From Protopterus annectens (Eukaryota; Chordata; Ceratodontiformes; Protopteridae): a stretch of 64,000 nucleotides of DNA. The position numbers were made by a program, and so were the translations under genes. The DNA is taken from NCBI RefSeq assembly GCF_019279795.1, contig NC_056745.1, positions 1,491,664,003-1,491,728,002 of the forward strand, read 5' to 3'. This document shows, one piece after another, positions 13,002-25,814 of this stretch; positions within the stretch are counted from its first letter, which is position 1, and each line of letters begins with the position of its first letter. The notes under the pieces were generated by a model, which was given only the letters and a program-made list of their open reading frames with translations, was not told the origin of the DNA and made no database searches.

Positions 13002-13360
13002 TTACACATCCCATTACTATCCATTACATCCATATGCTTCATATCCCATTACTATCCTTCATTGCATCCATACGTTTCACATCCCATAACTATCCTTCAT
13101 TGCATCCATATGCTTCACATCCCATAACTATCCTTCATTATGTCAATATGCTTCACATCCCATAACTATCCTTCATTACGTCCATATGCTTCACATCACA
13201 TAACTATCCTTCATTACGTCCATATGCTTCACATCCCATTACTATCCTTCATTACGTCCATATGCTTCACATCCCATTACTATCCTTCATTACGTCCATA
13301 TGCTTCACATCCCATTACTATCCTTCATTACGTCCATATGCTTCACATCCCATAACTACA
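13002..13360. repeat. 38-bp minisatellite, about 9 copies
   Basis: The unit is 'cttcattacgtccatatgct' plus 'tcacatcccattactatc'. The first two units are diverged and the later ones nearly identical. Overlapping open frames (12907-13355) reading Ile/His/Pro-rich peptides are products of the repeat. Confidence 0.95.
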
Positions 13361-15663
13361 CTCATTTTATTTGCTGGGTGTTCATATCTTTTGCCTGACT
13401 GAAAATGCATTTGGAACCATTTGTTAGAATATAAGGTGGTCATTTTTTCCCTGCCTCAATATGCTACTTCTGGTTATGTCAACAACTTTTAAGTATTTCT
13501 TCAGTGAGTGGTGAGACTAACTCGGTTCTTTATAATATTTACCACTCTATTCCATTTAATTGCATTTCCATGAAGCATGCTTTTTCCTTGTATCTAAATA
13601 TAATTTATTTCTGCACAGTAACAGTTTGATTGCATGGTCTTCTCTAGTGTCCTTACTATTGTGTTTTGATCAGATATTTATTATATTCCCATATGTAGTA
13701 ACAGAAAACATCAAAAGTTGAAGCTCAAGTCTTTTAACTTCCTTTTTTGCCTGGTTACTGTTGTTTTTTCATAGTCCATCCTTTCTGCCTTTACCTGAGT
13801 GTTCATACATGCGTATTTCATATTTATATGAGCTCATGAAGTATTGAATTACATTCTTATCGGCTTCCTAGTATGGATGTTTCATGCATGATGTACCCAT
13901 CTATGTTGTTCTACTCTTACTACCCCCCTTCACTCCTTACTCCCATCTTTCTTTTTTAATAGCTTCATGCAGACTTCCTTGTTTTTATGCATATGCCTCC
14001 CCAGGTGCATTTTGACCAGCTTCCCTCTGTATGCATGTATCCTGAGGTTCTGGTTCAGTCAGAACTTTTTCTTCAAAAATGAATAAGTATTCATGCACCA
14101 CTTACTGTTGCAAGTGACCACGTACTGCATCCCTCTAACCTTTAGTTACACTTTGGTATACTGTTACCATTCAAAATGCAGATGACGGAGAGCTTGCAAT
14201 CTTTCTGTACCACATTGGATTTGTATAACTTTTTTAGCTTTACCATTGCCAACAATAAACATTTAGTAGCATTCTTCTGCTATTCCAAGTTTAGTGTGCA
14301 TATTTAAAGGTTATCTGAAGGTGTACATTTTTCTTGCTTTGATTCTTGCGTCTTCATCCTTCTCGCACATTAGACCGTTGTGCGTTCATTTTGCTGTCAT
14401 GGGTTTACAGTGCTACTTCTGCTTGCAATTTGTGATTCATGGTCATGGAGACCAGCTTAGTTTCACAGATTCCGGTTTCCATCTTTACTGAGGGGGTTGT
14501 TAGAGTCCAATACTGGCCCATTTCTCACTGCTTCTCTCTCTGCACTGAGGAAGTGCACAGGCAATGCCACCAATAATTAAGACTTGGATCCAGGTTGACT
14601 TGGGACGGGATATATCAGGACACTAGTGTCTGCATGCAGTTAGGATGCTTAATACCTACACCTTTAATGACACTATCAGCATCCATATAATGACATTAAT
14701 TTCTAGAGTCCACATCTATCAGCCTTTCCATCAAGCAAAAATATTACTTGCAGTAGCTTCCTCCCCTTTATAAATAGTTTCACCTTTTGACCTTCACACC
14801 GCAGCTGTAGATGTTGTTTTTTGGGGAGATCTCCCTGCTCTTCAGTTACCAAGAAAGCCATCCAGACGCTTCTGTTGCTGTTGCTAGTCTTCATCAGCAA
14901 ACAAGGGATATTAAACTTCCTCGTGCAGGTTTGAAGAGCAGTATTGGGTGTGGGTCTTAAATCACATATACAAATTATCATTCTGAGTGATTGTTTTGTT
15001 TATAGGAAATCTGACACAACAGTGGATTGCCAACTTTATGCAGGATTCACTAGAAAAACTCATAGAAGTAGAGAAGCCCTATTTATAGAGTGTAGCCAGA
15101 GCAAAAGAAATTACATGCCATGGTGCAGTAAATTCCAGGCAGTTGTCTATCTTTTTGAAAGAAGTCATGAAGAAAGTGCACCAACATAAGAGCTTTGAAG
15201 GTGAGAAAGCATTCAGAATAGATGCTATAGAAAAGATAAGTAACCTAGCTATAATGCAAGGACATGAGGCCATCTTAATCAGTGTCTGTTTTCCTGTGCT
15301 TGGTGGGGGTGCTTGATATGTCTGCAGGCCTCTAACTACTTTGGAGGCAGACATCCAAGTAGCTGTTATCATACCCTGTCAGAGTGAGTACCAAGGAAAT
15401 AGTAAACTGCAATCATCTGTCATTTGAACGGTGGACCTCCAGCCATTCCGTTGCTGACTCCCTGGGGTCGGTGACATGATGAAGAAGAGGGAGCACAGCG
15501 TTGTGGATCAGAGCAGTTTGCATTTTCTCAACACCATGGAAAATTCACTTCCCTGAGAAAATGGGACCAAGTGAAGTGGCCCCTCACATGGGCAGGTACA
15601 CACTCTGCTTGTTCAACATTTGATGTGCTTAACTGAGGAAGTCTTTATACAGCGACATGCATT
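13361..15663. other. no feature recognised
   Basis: Non-coding sequence. Short open frames at 14294-14491, 14703-14981 and 14944-15372 show no recognisable motif. Confidence 0.5.
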
Positions 15664-15830
15664 CACTAGCTGATGACTAGTCCCCACTCCCCTCTCATCA
15701 CTAGCTAATGTCCAGTCCCCACTCCCCTCTCATCACTAGCTAATGTCCAGTCCCCACTCCTCTCTCATCACCAGCTGATGTCCAGACCCCACTCACCTGT
15801 CACCACCAGCTGGTGTCCCATCCCCACTTG
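15664..15830. repeat. 35-bp minisatellite, about 4.7 copies
   Basis: The unit is 'actagctaatgtccagtccc' plus 'cactcccctctcatc'. Copies diverge toward the right end. Confidence 0.9.
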
Positions 15831-16123
15831 CTGATTTTCTGCAAGTGAAGTATCTTTTGGGTATGCCTTCATGAAGATAGGGGAACATATTAAATGGGAA
15901 AGAAAAGTATATAATGGGAAAGCGAGAGAGAGAGATACTTCAGTCTCCTCAGGGTTGAGAAGCCTAATCTCACAGCAATCCCAAGTCTGAGAGAGCTTTG
16001 ACTGCTTGGCAGCATTTCTACAACCAAACTTCAAAGCTCCTGCATCCAAGAAACCACATAGTTTCTGTAGAGTGCAGCAGATTCACCAGTACCTATACAA
16101 AAAATTGTATTGTGACCTTGTAG

Positions 16124-16303
16124 ATGTTCGTGTTTCACTGTTGCAGTCATTACACTTGGATTATCCTGCTGGCAGGCTACCCAAAGTCGGCCTGAATTCC
16201 AAAGTCTAGGTCCGGTGTCGGTTGCTGTCACCTCTTCCCTGCCGTCAGTGCACCAGGGGTATAAAAGATGCAGCCGATGCCATTTTCTTCAGTCTTTCTT
16301 GCC
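16124..16303 (+). repeat. left ITR of DIRS a
   Basis: Starts 'atgttcgtgtttcactgttg' and ends at 'cttgcc'. It is the reverse complement of 21475-21687 apart from the tip, and contains the core promoter. Confidence 0.9.
16260..16297 (+). promoter_or_regulatory. core promoter in DIRS a left ITR
   Basis: TATAAAA starts at 16260 and an initiator-like TTCAGTCTT has its A at 16291, a spacing of 31 nt as in a normal RNA polymerase II TATA/Inr promoter. Start-site use is inferred. Confidence 0.6.
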
Positions 16304-16439
16304 GCGCAGTGCCTGAAGCAAAAGCAGTTAGCAAGTGCCGGTCGGCCGACTCCTGAGATTTTCAAAAACTAATTTCAGATCTGAAGCCTTCATTAAAGCT
16401 AAGTACCCCATTGGGGAAACTTTTTTCTTGCTCCAGTCC

Positions 16440-18244
16440 GAGGTCAGAAAAAGTTAACAATTGTATTTCTTGTGGGAAGCAAATACCTCATAAGGATTTT
16501 CATTACTGTATTCCTTGCCTAGGCCCTGATCATAACATTGCTAGCTGTCAGTTTTGTGCTAGATTTAACAAATGCACTATTAAGCGGCAGTTTGACTTTG
16601 CCTTTCATTACTTTGGCCGCAGATTCAATTATATAATGCCGTCGGAACAGCCGATGACTGGAGTTTATTAAAAGCGCAAGGAAAAAGGAAAGGACAAGCA
16701 TCCGAGGTCCAAAACCGACGAGGCTTCCACTAAGCCAGTTGCCGGTTCGCCGGTTCTCAGTGAGGTGCTTTTGCAGCCCGTGGCACCCGCTACTTCCGAG
16801 CCACAGGCCGCTGATGACTCCCACGTAGAGCCAGCTAGGCCTCTGGATACTCAAGGTATTGGACACTCTGAAACTATTCCCTCAGATGGGTCTGGAGCCA
16901 CTGAGCAGGCATCGGATTATGAGGGTGTTTTCAGACCTACACAGTTGTATGTAAAGCCTACTTCAGCTTCCAAATCAAAGACTAAAGCAGTTCTAAAGAC
17001 AAAGAAACAAGTACAGCATTCTTCTGGACAGACTACCATGCCTAAAAAACAGATGCTCAAAATGGTTGAAGACCTAATCACCTTGATCAGGGGTTCCCAT
17101 CCCCCTCCAGACAAGAGGCCTAGGCAAGAGACAGAATATGAATCTTCAGATCAGGTTTCCATTTCCTCTGATTCCTCTTCTGAACAAGGATACTCTCTTC
17201 CTCGTTATGAGGATTCTGATGCTGAAGAATCTATCCCTTCAGCTTCACCGCCTGAGGATTATTCTTTTGGGGAAACCCTGCATACCATGAAGGAGCACTT
17301 CCACTGGGAGAGTCAAGACTATTCAGAATCTAAGAAAAAACTTAGATATTTCCTTTTATTACCTCAGCACAGGCCTTTGGCTATTCCTCCTGTGTTAGAC
17401 ATTGTAGATGATGTATTTTCAGAGTCCGGACTTTCTCCTGACTCTTTACCTCCTGCTCCTGTTAAACCAGACAGATACTACAGGGTTCCAGATTCACATA
17501 AATTTCTTTATAAAAACCCTGCTGCTGACCCAGAAACTATTTCTCAGGGTCCCAAAGGGATCAAGGCTTCTACTGCAAAAAACCCTGTCCCCTCTGCTAG
17601 AGATTCAAGGGCACTAGACAGATGGGGGGAAAAAGGTCTACACTTCTGCTACTTTGGCTGTAAGGGCTTTAAATTGTCAACTTCATATGATTAAATATCA
17701 GAAATATTTAATGTCAATGCTAAAACAGAAAATGTTATAAAATTCTGATTGTGCATAAAATAAGGAAATGCAGGATTTATTGCATGCAACTGAACAAGTG
17801 AGAAAGCATACATTGCAATGTGGTTTTGATTCTCTGGAGGCCTCTTGCAGGGCTGCAGTTACAGGTTCTGTCATTAGGAGGCATGCTTGGTTAAAGGAAC
17901 AGAATCTGCCTGATCATGTTAAAGCAAAGTTATTAGATGCTCCATTACAGCATGATACATTATTTGGTGTTAAAGCAGAGGAGGTGTTGAAGAAAACGGA
18001 GGACAAAGCGAAATCTATGCAAACTGTAAAGGATTTCTTACAGGTACAGCCACCCAGATTTAGCAGAAACTGTCCGACAAAGAATTGGTCCTTTCCAGTG
18101 TCGGACAGGCCACAAAGAGGCAGATACAGATGCCCCAGAGGCAGATCCCAGCCCCAGGGCTCATACAGGCCTAAACAGTGGGACACTTCTACCTCCAAAA
18201 GTGGAGAAGACAAAACACAGCCATACAGGAAGCAGTCCCAATGA
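16440..18244 (+). pseudogene. DIRS a gag-like region
   Basis: The N-terminal block has three CxxC pairs and conserved His residues (NCISCGKQIPHK... CIPCLGPDH... CQFCARFN). Then come an acidic Ser-rich linker, the conserved 'PEDYSFGETLHTM' segment, the 'YYRVPDSHKFLYKN' segment, an 'IRRHAWLKEQNLPDHVKAKL' block, and an Arg/Gly-rich end likely to bind nucleic acid. By analogy with other DIRS elements it packages the RNA. The region is broken. Confidence 0.8.
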
Positions 18245-20145
18245 CTTTCCTCTGCCAGCACCAAGCACTTTTCTTTTGGCAGCCCCCTTAGGGGGAAAAC
18301 TAGCACTTTTCTCTCAAAATTGGCACATGATCACCCAGGACAAATGGGTCTTGAATATAGTGTCCCAGGGCTACAGGTTCCACTTTCACACCCTGCCAAG
18401 GTCAAAAGGTATGCCAAACCTGCCACGCAATCAATGGGCAGAGGCACAAAATTCTTCCCTCATGGATATGAGGGCCATTCAGCAAGTGCCACAGCAAGAG
18501 CAGGGACAAGGATTGTACTCAAGACTTTTCTTGGTACCCAGAAAAGACAAAGCCTGGAGACCCATACTGGACCTGTCAATTCTAAATACATTTCTGGACG
18601 TTCCAAAATTCAAAATGTTGACTTTGCAGCAGCTTCTGCCCATGCTGGGCAAGAAGGCTTGGCTTGTAACTTTGGACCTCAAAGCAGCATACCTGCATAT
18701 TCCAGTCAGACAGTCTTGCAGAAGATGCCCCAGATTCATAGCTGGCTCAATGCACTACCAATTCTCTACACTGCCCTTTGGCTTATCTACTGCGCCCAGG
18801 GTCTTTACAAAATGCCTGGCACCGGTAATTGCATGTTGCAGACAAAGAGGAATTCAAATATATCCTTACTTGGACGACTGCCTTATTCAAGCAGAGAACA
18901 AGGACATTCTACTAAGGCATCTGGCGTTTGTAAAAAGATTACTAATTTGCCTAGGGTACACTGTAAATGAAAAGAAATCAAAACTAGTACCCTCTCAAGA
19001 GATAATATTCCAGGGTGCAAGCTTAAATACAACTGCCCAAATGGCTTATCTCACGCCAGACAAACAAAGGCAACTGATTTCTTACTTCAAAATGTTGGTA
19101 ACAAAAACCCAGTTATCTGCAAGAAAAATGCTGCAGGTTTTGGGCTTCATGGCATCCTGCATTCTGCTAATTCCATATGCCAGACTGCATATGAGGAAAC
19201 TACAGTGGCATCTAAAACGTGTTTGGACTCAACATTGCAACAGCCTGGAGACAGCAACTACCCTCATTCCCTGCCTGCAACAGGAGTTTCGATGGTGGGC
19301 ACAGGCCTGTCACCACAACAAGGGACAGCCATTCACCCTACCCACAGCCAGGCAGACAATAACAACAGATGCTTCAGATTATGCCTGGGGGGTCCACATG
19401 GCAGGAAAATGTATTCAGGGCACATGGCCCACAAGCCAAAGTCACCTTCATTTCAATCAAAAAGAGATGCTGGCTGTTCAGAATGCTCTGACAGCTTTCA
19501 AGGATCTACTCCATCTAGGACAACTACTGATAAAGACGGACAATACTACAGTCATGTGGTACATAAGCAAGGGGGCACACATTCCTACCCCCTCTGCAGA
19601 CAAGCCATGACCTTGTGGAACACAGCATTGACTTATCACATACAACTGCAAGCACAATTCCTGCCAGGAAAGAAAAATACTCTGGCAAACGAACTAAGCA
19701 GAAACCTCAAGGATTCCCACGAGTGGAAACTGGATCCACAAGTCTTCAGCATGATAATAAAGAAATGGGTATGCCCAGACATAGATCTATTTGCATCCCC
19801 TCACAACTGCCAACTACAGAGATTCTACACAAGGACTTTTCATAAGCAAGCAAGCATGGAAAGTGGATGCTCTATCATTCAGCTGGAAAATACTAACAGT
19901 ATATGCCTTTCCTCCTCTGCCTCTCCTCCCCAAGGTACTCCTAAAGGTCAGACAAGAGAAGCCAAAAATGATTCTGATTGCTCCAGACTGGCCCCGCCAG
20001 CACTGGTACCCAATCCTAAAGAGCTTGTCTCAAGGCCCAGCCTGGACATCGCCTCTAATTCCTCGCTTACTGACCCAACAAAACAATCAGATCCTGCACA
20101 GCCAACTCAGAACCCTAAATCTGGCAGCATGGCAGATAATGTAGC
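18201..20145 (+). pseudogene. DIRS a RT, RNase H and Dam-like methyltransferase region
   Basis: RT motifs are WRPILDLSILN, VTLDLKAAYLHIP and the catalytic YPYLDD (18861-18878). RNase H motifs are TTDASDYAWG and TDNTTVMW. After these comes the DIRS-typical region with DIDLFASP, DALSFSW and YAFPPLPLLPKVLLKV, comparable with the Dam-like methyltransferase domain described for the group. The frame overlaps the gag end by about 44 nt in the +1 frame. The region is broken. Confidence 0.85.
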
Positions 20146-20160
20146 CATTCAGAACACACC

Positions 20161-21148
20161 TCTCTCTAAAGCAGTGTTGGATGTTATTCTGGAGGCCAGG
20201 AGGCCCGGTACCAAGAAATCTTATGCTGAAAAATGGAAAAGATTCTGTGCTTGGAACCCAGCACAAGGAATTGACACTTTTGCTCCAAATATTCCTCAGA
20301 TTTTACAATATCTAACTGAGATGCTGGACAAAGTCCTAGCCTTTTCATCAATCAAAATCCATGCCTCTGCCATTTCAGCTCATTATAATACGGATCCAAC
20401 AATTTTTTCACATCTGCTGCTAAGACAGTACTTCAGAGGGGCCAAAAACATAACACCTCCAAGGAGAGCACCAATACCTGCATGGGACTTCAATTATGTC
20501 TTGGAAAAACTCACACTGCCTCCTTTTGAGCCAGCCAATACAGCTGAAATGAAGTTCTTATCTTGGAAAACAGCTCTGCTACTAGCAATAACCTCTGCAA
20601 GATGAGTCTCAGAGTTACAGGCAATCATGGCTGTGGAACCTTTTATCATTTTCCATCCAGACAGGGTTTCTCTGAGGACGAACCCGACATTTATGCCTAA
20701 GGTAATGTCCAGTGTGGTTTTTAACCAAACCATCCATTTGCCTACCTTTTATCCAAACCCACAGAATAAGGGTGAGAGACTCCTGCATTCTTTGGACATA
20801 CACAGACAGCTACGCTTCTACTTGGACAGAACTAAAGCTTCCAGAAAGACTGAGCAACTATTAGTAGCATATGCTGCAGCATCACAGGGAAAGGCTATTT
20901 CAAAGCAGATAGGCCACTGCATTCGTTTATGCTATTTTCAACATGGCAAGCCAGTGCCTAAAGGTGTTAGGCCTCACTCAACCAGAGCAGCAGCCACTTC
21001 AGCAACCTTCCTCAGAGAAGTACCAACCAAAGACATTTTAGAGGCTGCAACTAAAGTTCATTGCACACTTTTACCAAGCACTACCACTTACCTCTCTACT
21101 CTAAATCCAGAGCAGGCTTTGCCACTGCAGTTCTGCAGGGCCTTATAG
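20161..21148 (+). pseudogene. DIRS a tyrosine recombinase
   Basis: The N-terminal arm-binding block has ILEARRPGTKKSYAEKWKRF and the 'SSIKIHASAISAHYNTDP' core segment. The catalytic part carries the TSAR..SELQA arginine motif and the HSTR (HxxR) motif, with a less clear C-terminal Tyr block. The enzyme would integrate the circular DNA form without target duplication. It lies in the -1 frame relative to the RT. The region is broken. Confidence 0.85.
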
Positions 21149-21200
21149 CCTCTCCTAATCCAATTTAGATCCAGCCACCCAACCTCAGCTTTGGGATTCT

Positions 21201-21300
21201 ACCCAAGTGTAATGACTGCAACAGTGAAACACGATGAACATAGTACAGTTGCGTACCTACCATAAATATAGATGTTTGAGTGTATTCACTGTTGCAGTCC
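21201..21300. repeat. internal complementary region (ICR) of DIRS a
   Basis: The first half is the reverse complement of the left tip and the second half that of the right tip, joined at 21241/21242. This is the standard DIRS device for restoring the ends during replication through a circular intermediate. Confidence 0.9.
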
Positions 21301-21474
21301 AGGTTACCCACCCACCATCCCCCTTTTTTCTTTGCTGGGACTTATCTGTACCTCTCTAACCTATACAACCTATGTGGTGTATTTGCTTGTAGATGAAGGT
21401 AATGTCTATTTTTGTGCATGCATACTTATTGGCATAATTTTCAGCCTACCAATTTGGGGGCACCTGACATCTGG

Positions 21475-21687
21475 GGCAAGAAAAACTGAAGAAAATGGCA
21501 TCTGCTGCATCTTTTATACCCCTGGCGCACTGCCATCAGGGAAGAGGTGACAGCAACCGGCGCCGGACCTAGACGTTGGAATTCAGGCCGACTGCGGGTA
21601 GCCTGCCAGCAGGATAACCCAAGTGTAATGACTGCAACAGTGAATACACTCGAACATCTACATTTATGGTAGGTACACAACTGTACT
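21475..21687 (-). repeat. right ITR of DIRS a
   Basis: Inverted copy of the left ITR. It extends about 30 nt beyond the left tip ('taccataaatgtag' extension on the minus strand) and carries an inward-facing version of the promoter. Confidence 0.9.
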
Positions 21688-24633
21688 TTTTGTCTGTAGA
21701 GGTACACAAGTGCTGGTAGCTTGTTGCATGCCAGGGCTTCAATATATCTAGTGCAGAGTGAGGGAACTTAAGCTCTTGAAAACTGCATGGGATGTAACTA
21801 ACGGACACTGCAGCACAAATCTATTTGAGCAGCCAGTGTATAGTAAGTTACCTACACTGTTGTACTTCCTAGTGGTGCTTCATAGATATTTTGAAAGACT
21901 TTGGCAGCATAATTAGATAAGATGAGCTTGGGGAGGATATTCTGCAGGAACTTTTCTTACTTTTCACTATGTCAGAAGAGAGGTGGGCTTCATTGTGGGT
22001 GGAGTAGGTTTCAAGTTAGGATGTTAGATACATCCTTAAAGATTTATTGTATTGAGTAAACTAATAAATTTCTGCCACCTGACAGTGCTAGTGAATGCCA
22101 GTTAATGGAGCAACAGCCTACAAAGCAGGTATTGTGTTGTATTGCTCTGTTCCCTGCCACTTCATTGATTCATTTACCGTGGTGTCACTGCTACTTATGT
22201 CTTAACCTGTGATGTTAGAGGATGTGATGATTGGATAGGCTGAGGTACTCCACGTGGCTCATCCAGTGTGTGAGCAGTAACTCTGGGTACAGTGTACCCA
22301 ACGCATTTTCATCATGCCGAATGGAATGTATGGACCCAGTAGGCGAGTACTTTGGGGGCTAGGTGAATAAAACGATTTTATATGCATCCCTTCATGCATA
22401 GGGAATTCACAAAATGGAATTAAATACTTTTAACCTTTAAAACTAATGTAGAACAGCATTAAAGTGATTAGAAATTACTTGTAAAAATTTATGACATGGT
22501 AATTGCTCCTTCTGGTTAAAGGTGGTATCACTGTGATGGATGGAAAATCAGAGGAGTTTTATATCTATGTATGTATCTGTATTTGTTGAGTGCTAGAGAA
22601 CAGATTCCATCTGAATTGTTTGCTTAAAAGATTCAAGTTTGCATGGTTTTGTAGTTGTGCAGCTGTAACAGAACTTGGCAGAACAATAAAAATATATAGA
22701 GTAATGATCCTACACATTAGAGTGTGGTGGTTAATATGCCATAATAAATGCCCAGTTTGTGTGCCAACTAAGCAACTGTTTCTGCCAGTCTGTGATATAA
22801 AGTGCATCATTCTAGTAACATCTAGTAAGTGAATATTTTTTGGAAACTTCAAAAATGTAAACTGCTTGGCTCACTCACAGGTATAGCTAGCTATTTTTGT
22901 GTCTGGTGCACCCCTCAACTTACACTGAGGGATCTCCTCAGACTTTGAGTAGAAAAAAATAAATACATAAATAGAAAAGCTCTCTTCTCTTTTTAAACTG
23001 TAACAAACTGCTTGCTACATTTGTAGCTAGAAGATTCTACAGTTTATGCCACAAATAGAGCGGTACTTCCATCAGCGAATATAAGTATATGCCAGTATAC
23101 CTGAAAACCAGTAGGAATCTTGTCAGTTGTTACCGTAACACTTTGTGCCAGTAGTGGCTGCCCCCTTCTCTCCTCCCACCCAGCTACACCTCTGAGCTCA
23201 GCATTCATTCGCTGCTTTAATTTATGGTTTACAGACAGTTTTTGCAGGACCGTATGTATATGTAAATTAGGTGTGCCTTGTAACCCTGAAGAGTGCTGAT
23301 GACCACTTCTACTCTGAGGAACTTTTCCATATCGCTGCATGTCATCAGGAAAGGCTGGCATAGCTCCTCATGTTTCTCCAGTCAGAGGTTTCAGTTAGTA
23401 AATTGTACAGGCTTGGTATTATGAGCGGCATCCGTCAGATGAAGCCACTTACAAATCTGCTGGACATTTTAATAAATAAAATGAACTGATTGTCAGATTG
23501 GTTTGGAGCATATGGTCACTGACAGTTTTTTGTTTTCTTCTGAGTAGTTGTCAGGCACTGAATAAAATGGCAGGACATTTGATTTCTGAATAGTTTTGGA
23601 GTATTTTATTTTGCCAAATTAAGAAGCACACTTAATTTTATCTTGTATGTTGTGTTGATGTGTTTACCTCCTGTGCGACACTCTAGGCTGATTTATTTAT
23701 TTAATTTTGGTGGATTAATTTGATTTAGTGTAATGTACAACATTTAAATTTAGAATGATGCCTATCTGTTGTGTAGAAAACAGTTCTGATGATGCTTAGT
23801 TAATGTAGCAAAACTGAGTTGTAACAAGCAAGACATTACCGACAGAGGCGGGTTATTCAAGTACTGGTCTACAAACAGTTGTAGTTTGACCTAGAGGGGA
23901 AAGGAGTAAAAGTAATGCACATATTAGACACTCCGTGATTTGTAAGGGTTTAAAGAATCGTTCTTTGATCTGGAAAAGTACCAGTTGCTTTTGAGGAGTG
24001 AAGTGGGAAAATCACTTAAGAGGAGAGAGCTTGTTTGGCAACTTTGTTTAAATGTCACTAGTTCTAGAATTTATGAGCATATTTCTGTTATTACTGTGCT
24101 AAAAACAGAACTTCCAAACTTGGAGCTAATATTTGACTTCACACGTATGTTTCTGGTATTTTAACACACATTCATTTTAATAATGTCTGTTTAATTCACT
24201 TTTATGATGTCACTTCATTTCCTGTATATAAGGAAGTTACCATTAATACTTCAATCAGAGTAAATCTGCTCAGTATCTTGGAATTTGAATCTAGTTCTTC
24301 TGGCGGTGCTTTTTAAATCTAGGAGTCTCAGGTTTTCTTTGTTATCAGTGCTGGAACGTGTGTACCTTGTTGCAACATCTCACTTTAGATGTTATTTCCA
24401 GAGAAGCAATACTTTGACACAGTTCTGTCCCTTCAACATCTCCTATTTGTTACAGATGAGGTTTAGCTTTCTAGATCAGTTAATTCTGATGTTGGTTCTG
24501 CAGATGTGCAACAGGTCTGTCAAGTGGGATCAGAAGATGCTTTATTGGCCTGACATAGCCTCTCAGCAGTCTGTAGGAGACTGAGTACATGGTTAACACT
24601 TTGGCAATCTATGTAGGAGGTGTTTGTTTTGTA
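21688..24633. other. no feature recognised
   Basis: AT-rich non-coding DNA. Open frames such as 22565-22852 (-), 23044-23361 (-) and 24285-24584 (+) have no recognised motif. Confidence 0.5.
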
Positions 24634-24650
24634 TTTTTTTTTTTTTTTTT
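24634..24650. repeat. poly(T) run
   Basis: About 17 T residues directly beside a minus-strand LINE remnant. It could be an expanded A-rich stretch of that LINE. Confidence 0.8.
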
Positions 24651-24960
24651 GTGAGGTCCCTTTGTATACACTCCAGTTGTTGCATATGCCTAGTCAGGTA
24701 CGTGATGAAGAGGGCATCATAGTCAATGACTGGTCTGATGAGGGCCAAGTAGAGCAGAACAATAACATTGCTGGCCCTAGATGTTGTATCCTTCTATACA
24801 ATTTGCACAAAATAGAATGATTTCCTTACTACCATAGACAACAGTGGTCAAGGGCCAGGTTACTGTCTACATGTGTTCCCAAATCCCTGACTACTGGGTC
24901 TACTCATAGGGGTGCATTGTTCAGATACTTGAACAGTAGTAATGTATAAAGACAATATTT
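24651..24960 (-). mobile_element. old CR1/L2-like LINE fragment (RT C-terminal part)
   Basis: Read on the minus strand, the segment aligns with 2560-2790 of the first LINE: a VVRDLG-type start, the 'SSDQSLT' equivalent of the SLIRPII block, then a 'MQQLE' equivalent of HLQQLE. It is heavily decayed with several frame changes. Confidence 0.6.
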
Positions 24961-25734
24961 TTAGCAGGAGTGTCCCATCTGTCCTTTCATTTCATCCATG
25001 GAGAGCAGTTCTGCGTCTTTGAGGAGGGCTTATCCACTATTTTTTTTCTGTCCAGGACTTGGTGCTCCCCTGTCTAAGTCTCAGAAGTTCCTAATTATAG
25101 TGTATAATTTTGCTCTGAGGCTGATCCTCTGAAAATCGGAGGCACTCAAATAATGACATTCAGTACAGTTGCAGAATTTTTACTTCAGAAAATGCATATA
25201 AATTCATGTACTTTTTGACAACTTTCCTAAATCAGTGACAGTCATGTTTAGAAAGTGTCTCTGGAAATTGTTTACTTTGCCCATGACTCTGGTACTGCAA
25301 AATTGAGACCGAAGTTGTCGTGGACTGGTAGATTACTTCTTCTTGGTCATTTGTTTTGGTGGGACTTTCTATCTTCACTAAAATTAATCGAGAGCCTTGT
25401 GCCTAGTTAATTAGTACTACATATGACTCCCAAGTGAGATGCGCAGTGGTCCATCTCTCATTTTAGTTCTCACAGCACTGTACTGTAGTGAAATCCTGAT
25501 TTTATGCACACTGACTTCTAATGTTTTAAAGTATAAATTTATAATTTGCTGTGCAGTATACGGATACTAATTCCAGCATGTTTAAGTCTTCCGCACTTTA
25601 CATTTCTGTTTTCAAATATCACGTTATGCCATACATGTTTGGTGAAAAAAGCTGAGAAAGTATGAACGAATCTCTGACAGCCCTCTGTATCCTGTTGTCC
25701 AACTATTGCTGAAGATCAGTTTCTCTGTCTCAAT
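24961..25734. other. unassigned, possibly decayed LINE
   Basis: Flanked by two minus-strand LINE pieces that would fit one element, but no motif can be read in this part. Confidence 0.4.
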
Positions 25735-25806
25735 GTCTTCAATCTCTGTAGCTTTTTTAGCAGCTACCTCTGTGGAGTGGAGTCAGAAGCTTTGCTAAAG
25801 TTCAAG
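25735..25806 (-). mobile_element. old LINE RT fragment (YLDFSKAFD-type block)
   Basis: The minus strand reads YLNFSKASDSTP, a decayed version of the YLDxxKAFDxxPH RT block. It probably belongs to the same old LINE as 24651-24960. Confidence 0.5.
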
Positions 25807-25814
25807 TAGATGAT

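Larger units (their letters stand above)
16124..21687 (+). mobile_element. DIRS-type retrotransposon 'a', complete structure, decayed
   Basis: A tyrosine-recombinase retrotransposon of the DIRS group, 5564 bp. Parts in order are the left ITR, gag-like region, RT/RNase H/methyltransferase-like region, YR, ICR and right ITR. The left end follows G and the right end precedes TT, with no target duplication. The arms differ at roughly 7% of positions by eye, so this is the oldest of the ITR-bearing copies where both arms are visible. About five breaks interrupt its genes. It is closest to element f in sequence. Confidence 0.9.

Noticed and set aside
12907-13355. Several overlapping open frames rich in Ile, His and Pro
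   Set aside because: Generated by the 38-bp tandem repeat.
16006-16231. Small frames across the DIRS a left end on both strands
   Set aside because: They overlap the ITR boundary and have counterparts only where the ITR is present.
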